Assembly (NCBI RefSeq): GCF_001528665.1
Contig: NZ_BBYJ01000011.1
Location: 186,001 to 250,000, forward strand
From: Microtetraspora malaysiensis
Lineage (GTDB): Bacteria > Actinomycetota > Actinomycetes > Streptosporangiales > Streptosporangiaceae
DNA length: 64,000 bases
Reading direction: 5' to 3'
A program made the translations under genes and the position numbers. Shown here piece by piece: positions 1-7,875 of this stretch (position 1 is the first letter of the stretch; each line of letters starts with the position of its first letter). The notes under the pieces were generated by a model that worked only from the letters and a program-made list of their open reading frames with translations, did not search any database and was not told the origin of the DNA.

Positions 1-114
1 CCCGGGGGCGAGGACGCCGCGGCGGATCGCTTCCGAGATCTGCTCGGCGACCTGAAAATACAGGGGGACGGGGCTCGACCGGTCCAGGTCGATGTCCAGA
101 CGCTCGGAAGTCAC
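1..114 (-). CDS. GntR-family transcriptional regulator, N-terminal part (cut by window edge)
   Basis: Only the first 38 codons are in the window, read leftwards from a GTG start. The peptide has the opening of a GntR winged helix: an acidic LDIDLDRSSP segment, then VPLYFQVAEQISEAIRRGVL and AP before the edge. The 'P-LY-QVAEQI--AI--G-L-PG' pattern is diagnostic of the GntR/YtrA/FadR N-terminal domain. The effector domain is outside the window, so the subfamily cannot be given. The gene diverges from the HTH_42 gene to its right, and a dyad lies 15 nt upstream of its start. Confidence 0.8.
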   Translation of the reverse strand, partial: MTSERLDIDLDRSSPVPLYFQVAEQISEAIRRGVLAPG

Positions 115-128
115 ACGTCGAGATTAGC

Positions 129-144
129 GGACGTCATAATGTCC
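129..144. promoter_or_regulatory. Dyad upstream of the GntR gene, possible autoregulatory operator
   Basis: The sequence GGACGTCATAATGTCC is a 16-bp dyad with 5 of 6 arm positions paired. It lies directly upstream of the GntR-family start and in the divergent intergenic region. GntR regulators commonly bind such short dyads near their own promoters. Binding is inferred from position only. Confidence 0.4.
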
Positions 145-266
145 TGACGAAGTAGTGCGCGTCGACGGGCGGCCCCGGGTGGCCCCGCCGGGTGTGCCGT
201 TCCCGCCGGTCTGGGACGATCATGCGTGGCGCGGGTTTCTCAGTGGTGGGGTGTAGAACTACTCGG

Positions 267-1379
267 GTGACCGTTCGACTGACCTGGGCCCAGGTGCTCG
301 CCTGGCGGCTGGAGCGCCAGCTCGTCGAGCCCGCCGCCGGATCCGGACCCGTGATGATCGCCCGCAGGTTGTGCGGGGTGCAGGCACAGGTGGCCTCCTC
401 GGCCGAACTGGCGATGGCGGTGCGCTCCGCCGACCCCCGGCCCGGCGCGGTGGACGAGGCGCTGTGGGAGGAGCGCGCGCTCGTCAAGACCTGGCTGATG
501 CGCGGCACCCTGCATCTGGCCCCCGCGGACGAGCTGCCCGTGTACTGCGCGGCGCTCGGCGCCCTGCGGTTCTGGGAGAGGGGGGCCTGGCAGCGGGGGC
601 ACGGGGTCACCGCCGCCGACGTCGAGGCGATCATCGGCGCGGTTCCCGAGGCGCTGAAGGGGCGCTGTCTCACCCGGGAGGAGCTGGTCGAGGCGGTGAT
701 CGAGGTGAGCGGAGTCGCCCATCTGCGGCAGGCGCTCACCTCCGGCTGGGGCGCGCTGCTCAAGCCGCTGAGCTTCCTGGGGGAGCTGTGTTACGGCCCG
801 CCCCGGGACGGGCGGGTGACCTTCGCCCGGCCCGCGGACCGGCTGGCCGGCTGGCCGGGGGCGCTGCCGTCCACGGAGGAGGGCGGCCGGGCGCTGCTGC
901 GCGCGTTCCTGGGCGCGCACGGACCGGCCACGCCGGAGATGTTCGACACCTGGCTGATGCGGAGCGCGGTGCGCAAGGCGGCGCTGCGCGGCTGGTTCCG
1001 TGACCTCGGCCCCGAGCTCGCCGAGGTCGAGGTCGACGGAGCGCCGATGACGGCGCTCGCCGAGCACGTGGACGCGCTCGCCGCGGCCCGGCCGTCCGAG
1101 GGCGTGCACCTGCTGCCCGGGTTCGATCAGTACGTGCTGGGGGCTCCCCGCGATCTGGAGGCGCTGCTGCCGGCGGCCGTCCGGCCCAAGGTGAGTCGCG
1201 CGGCGGGGTGGATCTCGCCGGTCGTGGTGCACCGGGGGAGAGTGGCCGGGGTCTGGGAGGCCAAGGACGGGCGGCTCGCCGTCGAGCTCGCCGAGCCGGT
1301 GCCGGAGACGCCGCTCCAGGCCGCGGCGGAGCGGATCGCCGCGCTGCTCGGCCGTCCGGCGGAGCTGGTCATCGGATAG
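267..1379 (+). CDS. Winged-helix DNA-binding (HTH_42) protein, AlkZ-like DNA glycosylase candidate
   Basis: This 370-residue protein starts at a GTG giving VTVRLTWAQVLAWRL, the usual beginning of actinobacterial HTH_42 (former DUF1006) proteins. Longer in-frame starts add an unrelated leader and were not used. Family hallmarks are visible: VKTWLMRGTLHL near residue 75, LLPGFDQYVLG near 285 and GWISPVVVHRGRVAGVWE near 325. Residues 39-41 are Q-A-Q. This matches the Q-aliphatic-Q catalytic motif of AlkZ-type glycosylases that unhook bulky or crosslinked bases; YcaQ/AlkX enzymes have Q-x-D. The family assignment is firm, glycosylase activity is inference from the motif. It stands alone, divergent from GntR, with no biosynthetic genes beside it. 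Confidence 0.85.
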   Translation: MTVRLTWAQVLAWRLERQLVEPAAGSGPVMIARRLCGVQAQVASSAELAMAVRSADPRPGAVDEALWEERALVKTWLMRGTLHLAPADELPVYCAALGALRFWERGAWQRGHGVTAADVEAIIGAVPEALKGRCLTREELVEAVIEVSGVAHLRQALTSGWGALLKPLSFLGELCYGPPRDGRVTFARPADRLAGWPGALPSTEEGGRALLRAFLGAHGPATPEMFDTWLMRSAVRKAALRGWFRDLGPELAEVEVDGAPMTALAEHVDALAAARPSEGVHLLPGFDQYVLGAPRDLEALLPAAVRPKVSRAAGWISPVVVHRGRVAGVWEAKDGRLAVELAEPVPETPLQAAAERIAALLGRPAELVIG

Positions 1380-1623
1380 CTCGTCGTGGCATAGCTCGTC
1401 GTCGGGCGGGGGAGCGAGGTTCGTCGCGCCGCCGCCCGTCGGCGTCGATCACGACCAGGCGGTGGCGGATCGTCCCCGTTTCGATCATGCGTAGCAGGGC
1501 GGGCCCGTCCGCCGCCCTGGCGATGTCGCGCGCCGTGGTGCGCGCGTAGCCGCGCTCCCGCACGTGGCGCTTGGCACCGTCGATCAGCGTGTCTCGCTCT
1601 TCCATGCCTTCACCCTCTTCCAT
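1369..1623 (-). pseudogene. Remnant of a TetR-family regulator (N-terminal HTH only)
   Basis: The first 45 or so codons read as a TetR helix-turn-helix (DTLIDGAKRHVRERGYARTT, then RDIARAADG). They closely resemble the intact TetR 2.6 kb to the right, which has AERGYARTTVRDIVAVSG. The reading then jumps to a non-TetR basic tail, and the whole is 84 codons against about 180-200 for a real TetR. The ligand-binding domain is missing. The remnant is divergent from the desaturase operon, the normal place for its regulator. A small direct repeat (ATAGCTCGTCGT twice, near 1377-1405) marks the decayed 3' end. I read it as a decayed or duplicated copy of the regulator; a functional short protein is unlikely. 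Confidence 0.5.
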
Positions 1624-1637
1624 GCCGCCACCCTATC

Positions 1638-1663
1638 CAAACACTCGTCACAAACATTTGTTT
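1638..1663. promoter_or_regulatory. Tandem AAAC-N4-GTTT operator upstream of desaturase operon
   Basis: Two boxes with AAAC starts 13 nt apart: AAACACTCGTCA (1639-1650, degenerate right arm) and AAACATTTGTTT (1652-1663, perfect arms). The 23-nt stretch from 1638 matches 19 of 23 positions upstream of the TetR gene (from 4807), with identical box spacing. It lies 37-62 nt before the desaturase ATG. I infer that the TetR product represses both promoters. Confidence 0.6.
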
Positions 1664-1699
1664 TGTACGATTGATTAAAACATGTGTATGGTCGGCGGC

Positions 1700-2728
1700 A
1701 TGACGCAAGCAACCGCAACGGCCACGGCCGCGAGCGACTTCAGCCGTCTGTCCAGACGTGTCCGGCAGGCCGGACTACTCGACCGGCGCCCGCGTTACTA
1801 CCTGACACGGCTCAGCGTGGTCGCGGGTCTCTACCTCGCGGGTCTGGCGGCGTTCTTCTGGCTCGGCGACTCCTGGCTTCAGGTGCCGCTCGCCGCCTAC
1901 TTCGCGATCGTCTTCGCCCAGGTCGCCCTCGTACTGCACGATCTGGCACATCGGCAGATCTTCCCCCTCAGGCAGCCGAGCGAGATCCTCGGACGGCTCG
2001 CGGGCAACCTCGGCATCGGCCTCGGCTACGGCTGGTGGATGAACAAGCACACCCGCCACCACGCCAACCCCAACCACGAGGACCTCGATCCGGACGTCGT
2101 GCCCGACATCCTGGTGTGGTCACAGGAGCAGGCGCGCGACAGCAGCGGGCCGGCCCGGCTCATCGGCGGCCGGCAGGCGTACCTGTTCTATCCGCTGCTC
2201 CTGCTGGAAGGGCTCAACCTGCATGTCGCCGGCGTGCGCGCGCTGCGACAGCCCTGGATGAAGCACCGCTTCCTGGAAGGCGCGCTGCTGCTCGCCCACT
2301 TCGCCCTCTACCTGGGCGTGCTGGCCTGGACCCTGTCACCCGGCAAGGCGCTGGCCTTCGCCGCCGTGCACCAAGGCCTGTTCGGCCTCTACATGGGCTG
2401 CGTCTTCGCGCCCGGCCACAAGGGCATGCCGACGCTCACCGGGGAGGCCACGCTCGACTTCCTGCGCCGGCAGGTGCTGACCACCCGCAACGTGCGTGGC
2501 GGCCGGTTCGTCGACATCGCGATGGGCGGTCTCAATTACCAGATCGAACACCACCTGTTCCCCAACATGCCCACCCCCAACCTCCGCCGGGCGCGGCCGA
2601 TCGTGCGGGCCTACTGCCGGCAGCTGCGCCTGCCGTACCACGAAGTCGGTTTCGTGACCTCGCACGTGGAGGGCCTGCGGCACCTGCACCACGCGGGCGC
2701 CCCCCTCAGGAAGAAAGGCCGCTCATGA
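1700..2728 (+). CDS. Membrane fatty acid desaturase (acyl-lipid/front-end type)
   Basis: A 342-residue integral membrane di-iron desaturase that would put a double bond into acyl chains at the membrane. All three histidine boxes are present: HDLAH (80-84), HTRHH (117-121) and QIEHHLF (281-287). The Q in the third box is typical of front-end or DesA-like desaturases. Hydrophobic spans lie near 38-56, 62-78 and about 195-235. The ATG at 1700 was preferred over one 18 nt upstream because the alignable protein begins here. Its stop overlaps the MFS start by 4 nt, so the two are translationally coupled. A tandem TetR-type box sits upstream. Position specificity and substrate cannot be told from sequence. 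Confidence 0.9.
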   Translation: MTQATATATAASDFSRLSRRVRQAGLLDRRPRYYLTRLSVVAGLYLAGLAAFFWLGDSWLQVPLAAYFAIVFAQVALVLHDLAHRQIFPLRQPSEILGRLAGNLGIGLGYGWWMNKHTRHHANPNHEDLDPDVVPDILVWSQEQARDSSGPARLIGGRQAYLFYPLLLLEGLNLHVAGVRALRQPWMKHRFLEGALLLAHFALYLGVLAWTLSPGKALAFAAVHQGLFGLYMGCVFAPGHKGMPTLTGEATLDFLRRQVLTTRNVRGGRFVDIAMGGLNYQIEHHLFPNMPTPNLRRARPIVRAYCRQLRLPYHEVGFVTSHVEGLRHLHHAGAPLRKKGRS

Positions 2729-4242
2729 AAGCCGGACGCAAGCAGTGGATCGGACTCGCCGTACTCGTCCTGCCGGTCTTGCTGATCTCCGTGGATCTGC
2801 ACGTGCTGTCGTACGCGCTGCCGTTCATCAGCGCCAGTCTGGCGCCGAGCAGTTCCCAGCTGCTGTGGATCATCGACATCTACCCGTTCATCCTGGCCGG
2901 GCTCCTGCTGCCGATGGGCACTCTGGGCGACAGGATCGGACGGCGCCGGCTGCTGATGGCCGGGGCGGCCGCGTTCGGCGCCGCCTCCGCGATCGCCGCC
3001 TTCTCGGCCGACGCCGGCACACTCATCGCCACCCGGGCCCTGCTCGGCATCGGTGGTGCCACGCTGATGCCCTCGACGCTCTCGCTGATTCGCAACATGT
3101 TCCACGACGACGGCCAGCGCCGCGTCGCCATCTCCATCTGGACCGCGGCCTTCGCCGGCGGCGCCATGCTGGGGCCGCTGATGGGCGGCGCGCTGCTGGA
3201 GCATTTCTGGTGGGGTTCGGTGTTCCTGGTCAACCTGCCGGTGATGGCGCTGCTGCTGGTCCTGGCCCCGCTGCTGCTGCCGGAGTCGCGTGATCCGCGT
3301 CCGGGCCGGTTCGACGTGCTCAGCGTGGCGCTGTCGCTGGCGGCGATCCTGCCGGCCATCTACGGCGTGCAGCACCTCGCCGAGGACGGCTTCGGCCCGC
3401 TGCCGGTGCTGGCAATCGCGGCCGGCCTGGCGCTGGGGGTCGCGTTCGTGCGCCGCCAGCGCGTGCTGCCCGAGCCGATGCTGGACGTGCGGTTGTTCGG
3501 CAGCCGCGCGTTCAGCGCCGCCATCGGCGCCAACACCCTCGGCGTCTTCGCCATGGTCGGCTCCAGTCTCTTCACCACCCAGTACCTGCAGATGGTCATG
3601 GGCGCCCGGCCGTTCGTCGCCGGCCTGTACGCCCTGCCCTCGGCCGGCATGGCCACGCTCACCGCGGCGCTGGCCCCCGTTCTGGTACGGAAGGTCCGTC
3701 CGGGGCTGGTGGTCGGCGCCGGGCTGCTCATCGGCGCCAGCGGGTTCGCACTGCTGGCCAGGCTGGACGCCGGCGGTCAGGCCGTGCCGCTGATCGTCGG
3801 GATCATGCTGATGGCCGGGGGCATCGCGCTCGCCCTGACAGTCTCCTCCGACCTGATCATCGCAGCCGCGCCGCCGGAGCGGGCGGGTTCGGTGGCCGGG
3901 CTGTCGCAGGTGGCCACCGAGTTCGGCGGCGCGCTCGGCATCTGTCTGCTGGGCAGCATCGGCGCCGCCGTCTACCGCGACCACCTCGCCGGCGCCGGCG
4001 CCCCCGCACCGGCACTCGACACCCTCGGCGCCGCCTTGGACGTGGCGGGTCGCCTGCCGCGACCCGCAGGTGACGCCCTGGCCGCCGCGGCCCGTGACGC
4101 CTTCACCCAGGGCCAGCACTACGCCATGATCACGGCAGCCGCGGGCCTGTACCTGATGGCGGTGCTGGCGCCGATCCTGCTGCGGTCCGTACGGCGTGCC
4201 GACCAGCCGGAACGGCGTAGTGGTCAGCACGCGATGCGGTGA
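2725..4242 (+). CDS. MFS drug transporter, DHA2 (14-TMS, QacA/SmvA-like) family
   Basis: A 505-residue proton-coupled exporter, with a length and hydrophobicity pattern fitting 14 membrane spans. Motif A appears as GDRIGRRRLL after TMS2, and the motif C region as GPLMGGALLEHFWWGSVFLV near residues 150-170. SVDLHVLSYALP in TMS1 resembles QacA/SmvA proteins, which export cationic or lipophilic drugs. The ATG overlaps the desaturase stop (ATGA), indicating one transcript. Desaturase plus exporter under a TetR suggests a response to membrane-active or lipophilic compounds, which is inference. The next gene converges 6 nt downstream. Confidence 0.92.
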   Translation: MKAGRKQWIGLAVLVLPVLLISVDLHVLSYALPFISASLAPSSSQLLWIIDIYPFILAGLLLPMGTLGDRIGRRRLLMAGAAAFGAASAIAAFSADAGTLIATRALLGIGGATLMPSTLSLIRNMFHDDGQRRVAISIWTAAFAGGAMLGPLMGGALLEHFWWGSVFLVNLPVMALLLVLAPLLLPESRDPRPGRFDVLSVALSLAAILPAIYGVQHLAEDGFGPLPVLAIAAGLALGVAFVRRQRVLPEPMLDVRLFGSRAFSAAIGANTLGVFAMVGSSLFTTQYLQMVMGARPFVAGLYALPSAGMATLTAALAPVLVRKVRPGLVVGAGLLIGASGFALLARLDAGGQAVPLIVGIMLMAGGIALALTVSSDLIIAAAPPERAGSVAGLSQVATEFGGALGICLLGSIGAAVYRDHLAGAGAPAPALDTLGAALDVAGRLPRPAGDALAAAARDAFTQGQHYAMITAAAGLYLMAVLAPILLRSVRRADQPERRSGQHAMR

Positions 4243-4248
4243 CCCGCC

Positions 4249-4785
4249 TCAGGCGGTGGCCGCCTCGGCGACCGCCCGGATGCCGCGGGCAAGGTCCTGG
4301 GGGGTCGGGGCGTTGTCCGGATCGATGCTCCACCGCACCAGCAGGCCGATGAGCAGAGTCAACAACACCTGACTCCCTTCTTTGTCCTCCTGCGGCAGTC
4401 GCTTGCCCAGCTCGTGCTGGGCACGTGACTGCCCTTCGGCCAACCGGGCCCGCACCTCGGGAAGGTGGGCCGCCTGCGCCAGCGTGTCCACGTTGGCTCG
4501 CCACAGCGCCGGGTTGGTCTGGAAGGAGTCGATCAGCTCGCTCCAGAACGCCGTGAACCACTCCCGGGAATCGTCGGGGAGGGCCTTGAGGATCTCCTCG
4601 ATCGCCTCTCCGGTCGTCTCGATCATCGCCTGGGTGAGGAGAGCGTCCTTGGAGCGGAAGTGGTAGTTGATCGCGGCGAGGTTGCTGCCGGAGACGGCGA
4701 CGATGTCACGCACCGTCGTGCGCGCGTAGCCACGCTCGGCCAGGCACTGTTTGGTCGCGGCCAGCAGATCCTCGGGGACTCCCAT
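4249..4785 (-). CDS. TetR/AcrR-family repressor of the desaturase-MFS operon
   Basis: A 178-residue TetR protein. The HTH covers residues 16-46 (RGYARTTVRDIVAVSG then NYHFRSKDALL), and an all-alpha ligand domain of normal length follows. It converges on the MFS gene. Its upstream region carries the same tandem AAAC box pair found before the desaturase, with one box (AAACGCTCGTTT) perfectly palindromic. This supports autoregulation plus control of the desaturase-exporter operon. The ligand is unknown; a lipophilic or drug-like molecule would fit the context. Confidence 0.88.
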   Translation of the reverse strand: MGVPEDLLAATKQCLAERGYARTTVRDIVAVSGSNLAAINYHFRSKDALLTQAMIETTGEAIEEILKALPDDSREWFTAFWSELIDSFQTNPALWRANVDTLAQAAHLPEVRARLAEGQSRAQHELGKRLPQEDKEGSQVLLTLLIGLLVRWSIDPDNAPTPQDLARGIRAVAEAATA

Positions 4786-4806
4786 GCGGGGATCCTACCA
4801 GCGTGG

Positions 4807-4832
4807 CAAACGCTCGTTTCAAACATATGACT
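4807..4832. promoter_or_regulatory. Tandem AAAC-box operator upstream of tetR
   Basis: AAACGCTCGTTT (4808-4819, perfect AAAC/GTTT arms) is followed by AAACATATGACT (4821-4832, degenerate right arm). The layout and spacing match the site before the desaturase, with 19 of 23 identical positions. It lies 22-47 nt upstream of the tetR start, where binding would block its promoter. Confidence 0.6.
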
Positions 4833-4855
4833 GGAGTCATGGTGGGGGCGGAACG

Positions 4856-4879
4856 AATCTACAACGTAAAGGCGCTGGG
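4856..4879. repeat. TCTAC-type 24-nt element, copy A
   Basis: The stretch AATCTACAACGTAAAGGCGC followed by TGGG matches 22 of 24 positions of a copy at 31958-31981. A shorter relative lies at 26951. It sits between the divergent tetR and yigZ genes. The core TCTACAACGTAAA is an imperfect dyad. The function is unknown; a shared operator or promoter element is the simplest idea. Confidence 0.4.
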
Positions 4880-4912
4880 CCGGTCGCGAGCCGGACTGAC
4901 TAGGCTGGCCTC

Positions 4913-5563
4913 GTGCCCTCCTATCTCACGATCACCGACCCCCTGGAACACGAAACCGAGGTCCGCCGCTCGCGGTTCATCTGCGCGCTCGCCCCGGTCG
5001 GTACGGAGGCGGAGGCCAGGGCGTTCATCGCCGAGCGCAGGAGGTTGTACGGCGACGCCACCCACAACTGCACGGCGTACGTACTGGGGGACCGGGTGCA
5101 GAAGGCCGACGACGACGGGGAGCCGGGCGGCACGGCCGGGACCCCGATGCTGGAGGTGCTGAACCGGCGCGGCTTCGCCGACGTCGTGGCCGTGGTCACG
5201 CGGTTTTTCGGCGGTGTCCTGCTGGGCGCGGGCGGCCTGGTCAGGGCGTACGGCGGCGCGGTGGGCGAGACGCTCGACCGGGCGGTGAGCGTGCGCATGG
5301 TGCCGGCGACGATCATGTCGGTGGTGATCGACCACGCGCACGCCGGGCGGCTGGAGAACGACCTGCGCGTCTCGCCGTACCCGGTGCGGGCGGTGGACTA
5401 CGGGGCGGATGTGACCTTCGAGGTGGCGGTCGCAGACGACGCGCTGGACGGCTTCGCCGGCTGGCTCGCGGGCGTGACGGCGGGCCGCGCCATCGCCCTC
5501 CCGGGGGAGGGGGTCCACCTCAGGGAGGACGCGGCGGTCAGCTCTCCAGGGCGTAGCGCATGA
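4913..5563 (+). CDS. yigZ: YigZ/IMPACT (UPF0029) family protein
   Basis: A 216-residue YigZ-family protein. The N-terminal UPF0029 domain shows the invariant features EVRRSRFICALAPV, THNCTAYVLG, DDDGEPGGTAGTPML and VVTRFFGGVLLGAGGLVRAY (about residues 15-110). A ferredoxin-like C-terminal half follows. Bacterial members are linked to ribosome or translation stress by homology with eukaryotic IMPACT, but no biochemical role is settled. The GTG start is preceded by TAGGCT, a -10-like hexamer 9 nt upstream, suggesting a leaderless or very short-leader mRNA. The last 26 nt overlap the convergent menF gene. Confidence 0.9.
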   Translation: MPSYLTITDPLEHETEVRRSRFICALAPVGTEAEARAFIAERRRLYGDATHNCTAYVLGDRVQKADDDGEPGGTAGTPMLEVLNRRGFADVVAVVTRFFGGVLLGAGGLVRAYGGAVGETLDRAVSVRMVPATIMSVVIDHAHAGRLENDLRVSPYPVRAVDYGADVTFEVAVADDALDGFAGWLAGVTAGRAIALPGEGVHLREDAAVSSPGRSA

Positions 5564-6779
5564 CGCGGAACTTCGCCTGGGCCTCGGCCAGCTCGGCGAC
5601 CGGGTCGGAGTCGCCCATGATGCCGCACCCGGCGAACAGCCGGGCGCTGTTGCCCGTGATCTGCCCGCAGCGCAGGGCGATGCCCCACTCGCCGTCGCCC
5701 CTGGCGTCGATCCAGCCGACCGGCCCGGCGTAGCCCGCCCGGTCCATGCCCTCCAGCTCGCGGATGACTTCGAGGGCGGTGCCGGTGGGAGTGCCGCCGA
5801 CCGCCGCGGTCGGGTGCATCGCCGCGACCACGTCGAGCACGGACGCGCCGTCCGACAGCCGGCCGGTCACCCGGCTGGCCAGGTGCTGCACGTTGGGGAG
5901 CACGAGCAGCTCGGGCTCGTCGGGCACGTCGAGCGCCGAGCACAGCGGGGCGAGCGCCTCCCGGACCGAGCTGACCGCGCACACGTGCTCGTACCGGTCC
6001 TTGGAGGAGGCGAACAGGGCCGCGCCGCGGGCCAGGTCGTCCGCCTCGTCCTCGCCGCGCGGGGTGGTGCCCGCGAGGACGAGTGACTCGATGGCGTTGC
6101 CCCGGTGGCGTACCAGCAGCTCGGGGGTGGCGCCGGTGAAGCCGTCGACCGAGAACGTGTAGCACTCGGGATAGCGGGTGGACAGCCGGGACAGCAGGAA
6201 GCGGACGTCGATGTCGTTCTCGGCGACGGCGGTCAGGTCGCGGGCCAGGACGACCTTGTCGAGCCGGCCGTCGTTGATCTGCCGCACGGCCTGCGCCACG
6301 GCGTGCTGCCATTCGAGCGCCGTGAGGGAGCCGTCACCGTACCGGATGCGGCCGGGCGGCGTCGGCGGCGTCCTGAGGCCGGGCCGGTGGCCGGCGTCGT
6401 GATCGTCCTCGCCGATCGTGGTGAGCCAGGCGCGGCCGCCCCTTCGGGCGAGCACCACGCGCGGGACGACGAGCCTCGACCCGGGAGCGTCGGCCTCGAA
6501 GGTGAACGACCCGAACGCGACGGGCCCCGATCCGGGCACCTCCACGTCGTCGTCGATGCGCGCGTCCGCGAAGAGCGCCGACATCCAGTCGCGGGCCCAG
6601 CGGAACCGGTCCGGGCCCGGCGGCACGGTCGCGCGGGCGGCCTCGCCCCAGCCCACGAGTCCCTCCCCGTGCCGGATCCAGGCGTACGGCGCGGTGTCGG
6701 GAAGGCAGGAGACGAGATCTCCTGGATCGCCGACGGGGACCGTGCGCACCACGAGGGGGCGGATGAGAGCGACACTCAC
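5538..6779 (-). CDS. menF: Isochorismate synthase (menaquinone- or siderophore-type)
   Basis: A 413-residue chorismate-utilising enzyme converting chorismate to isochorismate, the first step of menaquinone or salicylate/catechol formation. The C-terminal catalytic half has KVVLARDL, ESLVLAGTTPRG, HPTAAVGGTPTG and GWIDARGDGEWGIALRC, all typical of MenF/EntC/DhbC. The GTG giving VSVALIRPLVV was chosen, since upstream in-frame sequence would run into the region of the divergent SGNH gene. No other men or siderophore genes are nearby, so the end product is not fixed; menaquinone is the default in actinomycetes. It converges on yigZ with a 26-nt overlap. Confidence 0.88.
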   Translation of the reverse strand: MSVALIRPLVVRTVPVGDPGDLVSCLPDTAPYAWIRHGEGLVGWGEAARATVPPGPDRFRWARDWMSALFADARIDDDVEVPGSGPVAFGSFTFEADAPGSRLVVPRVVLARRGGRAWLTTIGEDDHDAGHRPGLRTPPTPPGRIRYGDGSLTALEWQHAVAQAVRQINDGRLDKVVLARDLTAVAENDIDVRFLLSRLSTRYPECYTFSVDGFTGATPELLVRHRGNAIESLVLAGTTPRGEDEADDLARGAALFASSKDRYEHVCAVSSVREALAPLCSALDVPDEPELLVLPNVQHLASRVTGRLSDGASVLDVVAAMHPTAAVGGTPTGTALEVIRELEGMDRAGYAGPVGWIDARGDGEWGIALRCGQITGNSARLFAGCGIMGDSDPVAELAEAQAKFRVMRYALES

Positions 6780-6929
6780 TTGCACCACTTTACGCAGAAT
6801 CTGAACATGTTCGACAGGAGCCCCCCTGGTCCGCCCCCTGTCAAGCGGTGATAGGAACTTGGTCACAGAAGGCACGGCTTCCTGTGAGGTGGTGGAGCAC
6901 GCGCGGCGGCGCTTCCTACCTTTGGCCGC

Positions 6930-7766
6930 ATGAAGATCGCGTCCATTCTCGCCGCCGCGGCCCTGCTGCCGCCGAGCGCGGCCCACGCCCCGACCGCCCC
7001 CATGGTGATGGCGGCGCTGGGCGACTCGATCAGCTCCGGGTTCAACGCCTGCGGCTGGTACGTCACCTGCCCGTCGCGCTCGTGGTCCACAGGGGACAGC
7101 GCCGACGTGAACAGCCACTACATGCGGCTGCGGAAGCTCGTCCCGGAGATCGACGGTCACAACGTCAATCTCGCCGTCCCGGGCGCGACCAGCGCCGACC
7201 TCGCCGGTCAGGCGCGCGCGGCGGTCGCGCAGGGCGCGCGCTACGTCACGGTCCTGATCGGCGCGCAGGACGCCTGCACGGCCACGGAGAAGGAGATGAC
7301 GCCCGTGGACGTCTTCGGGCGGCGCGTGGCGGAGGCCCTCGCCGTGCTCCGGCCGACCGGCGCGCGGGTCTTCGTCGGCAGCATCCCAGACCTGCGGCGA
7401 CTGTGGTCGCTGGGCAGGACGAGCCTGCTCGCGCGGGGCTTCTGGGCGATCGGGCACGTCTGCCAGAGCATGCTGGCCGATCCCACGTCGACCGCGCTGA
7501 AGGACCGGCTGCGCCGGCAACGGGTGCGCGCCCGGGTCATCGCCTACAACGACCGCCTGGAGAAGGCGTGCCTGGCGTACGGCGCGGCCTGCCGTTACGA
7601 CGGCGGGGCGGTGTTCTCCTTCCCGTACACGCTGCGGCACGTGAGCGGATGGGACTACTTCCACCCGAACGGCGAGGGGCAGCGGGACCTGGCCAAGGTG
7701 ACGTTCGAGGCGGCGTTCCCGGCGGGCGCCGCCGACCTGGGGCTGCCCGGAGCCGGGGCAGTCTGA
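6930..7766 (+). CDS. Secreted SGNH/GDSL-family hydrolase
   Basis: A 278-residue exported esterase/lipase-like protein. Residues 1-20 form a signal peptide ending at an AHA-P-type cleavage site. Block I is ALGDSISSGF with catalytic Ser33. Block V is DYFHPNGEG near residue 245, providing the Asp-His pair. Block III reads IGAQDAC, where most family members have G-x-N-D, so the usual oxyanion Asn appears to be Gln. Cysteines (ACGWYVTC, DACTA, HVC, KAC, AAC) suggest disulfides as in actinomycete SGNH lipases. It is divergent from menF. The substrate is unknown. Confidence 0.87.
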   Translation: MKIASILAAAALLPPSAAHAPTAPMVMAALGDSISSGFNACGWYVTCPSRSWSTGDSADVNSHYMRLRKLVPEIDGHNVNLAVPGATSADLAGQARAAVAQGARYVTVLIGAQDACTATEKEMTPVDVFGRRVAEALAVLRPTGARVFVGSIPDLRRLWSLGRTSLLARGFWAIGHVCQSMLADPTSTALKDRLRRQRVRARVIAYNDRLEKACLAYGAACRYDGGAVFSFPYTLRHVSGWDYFHPNGEGQRDLAKVTFEAAFPAGAADLGLPGAGAV

Positions 7767-7875
7767 GCGCGACGGCGCCATTCGACCGCCGGCTCCGCCG
7801 CGCCCGGCCCGGGCCCCCTCCCGCGGCGGGCGCCCCTTCCGCTCGCCCGCCCGCCGGGCCGCCCCCTGGGAAGCC

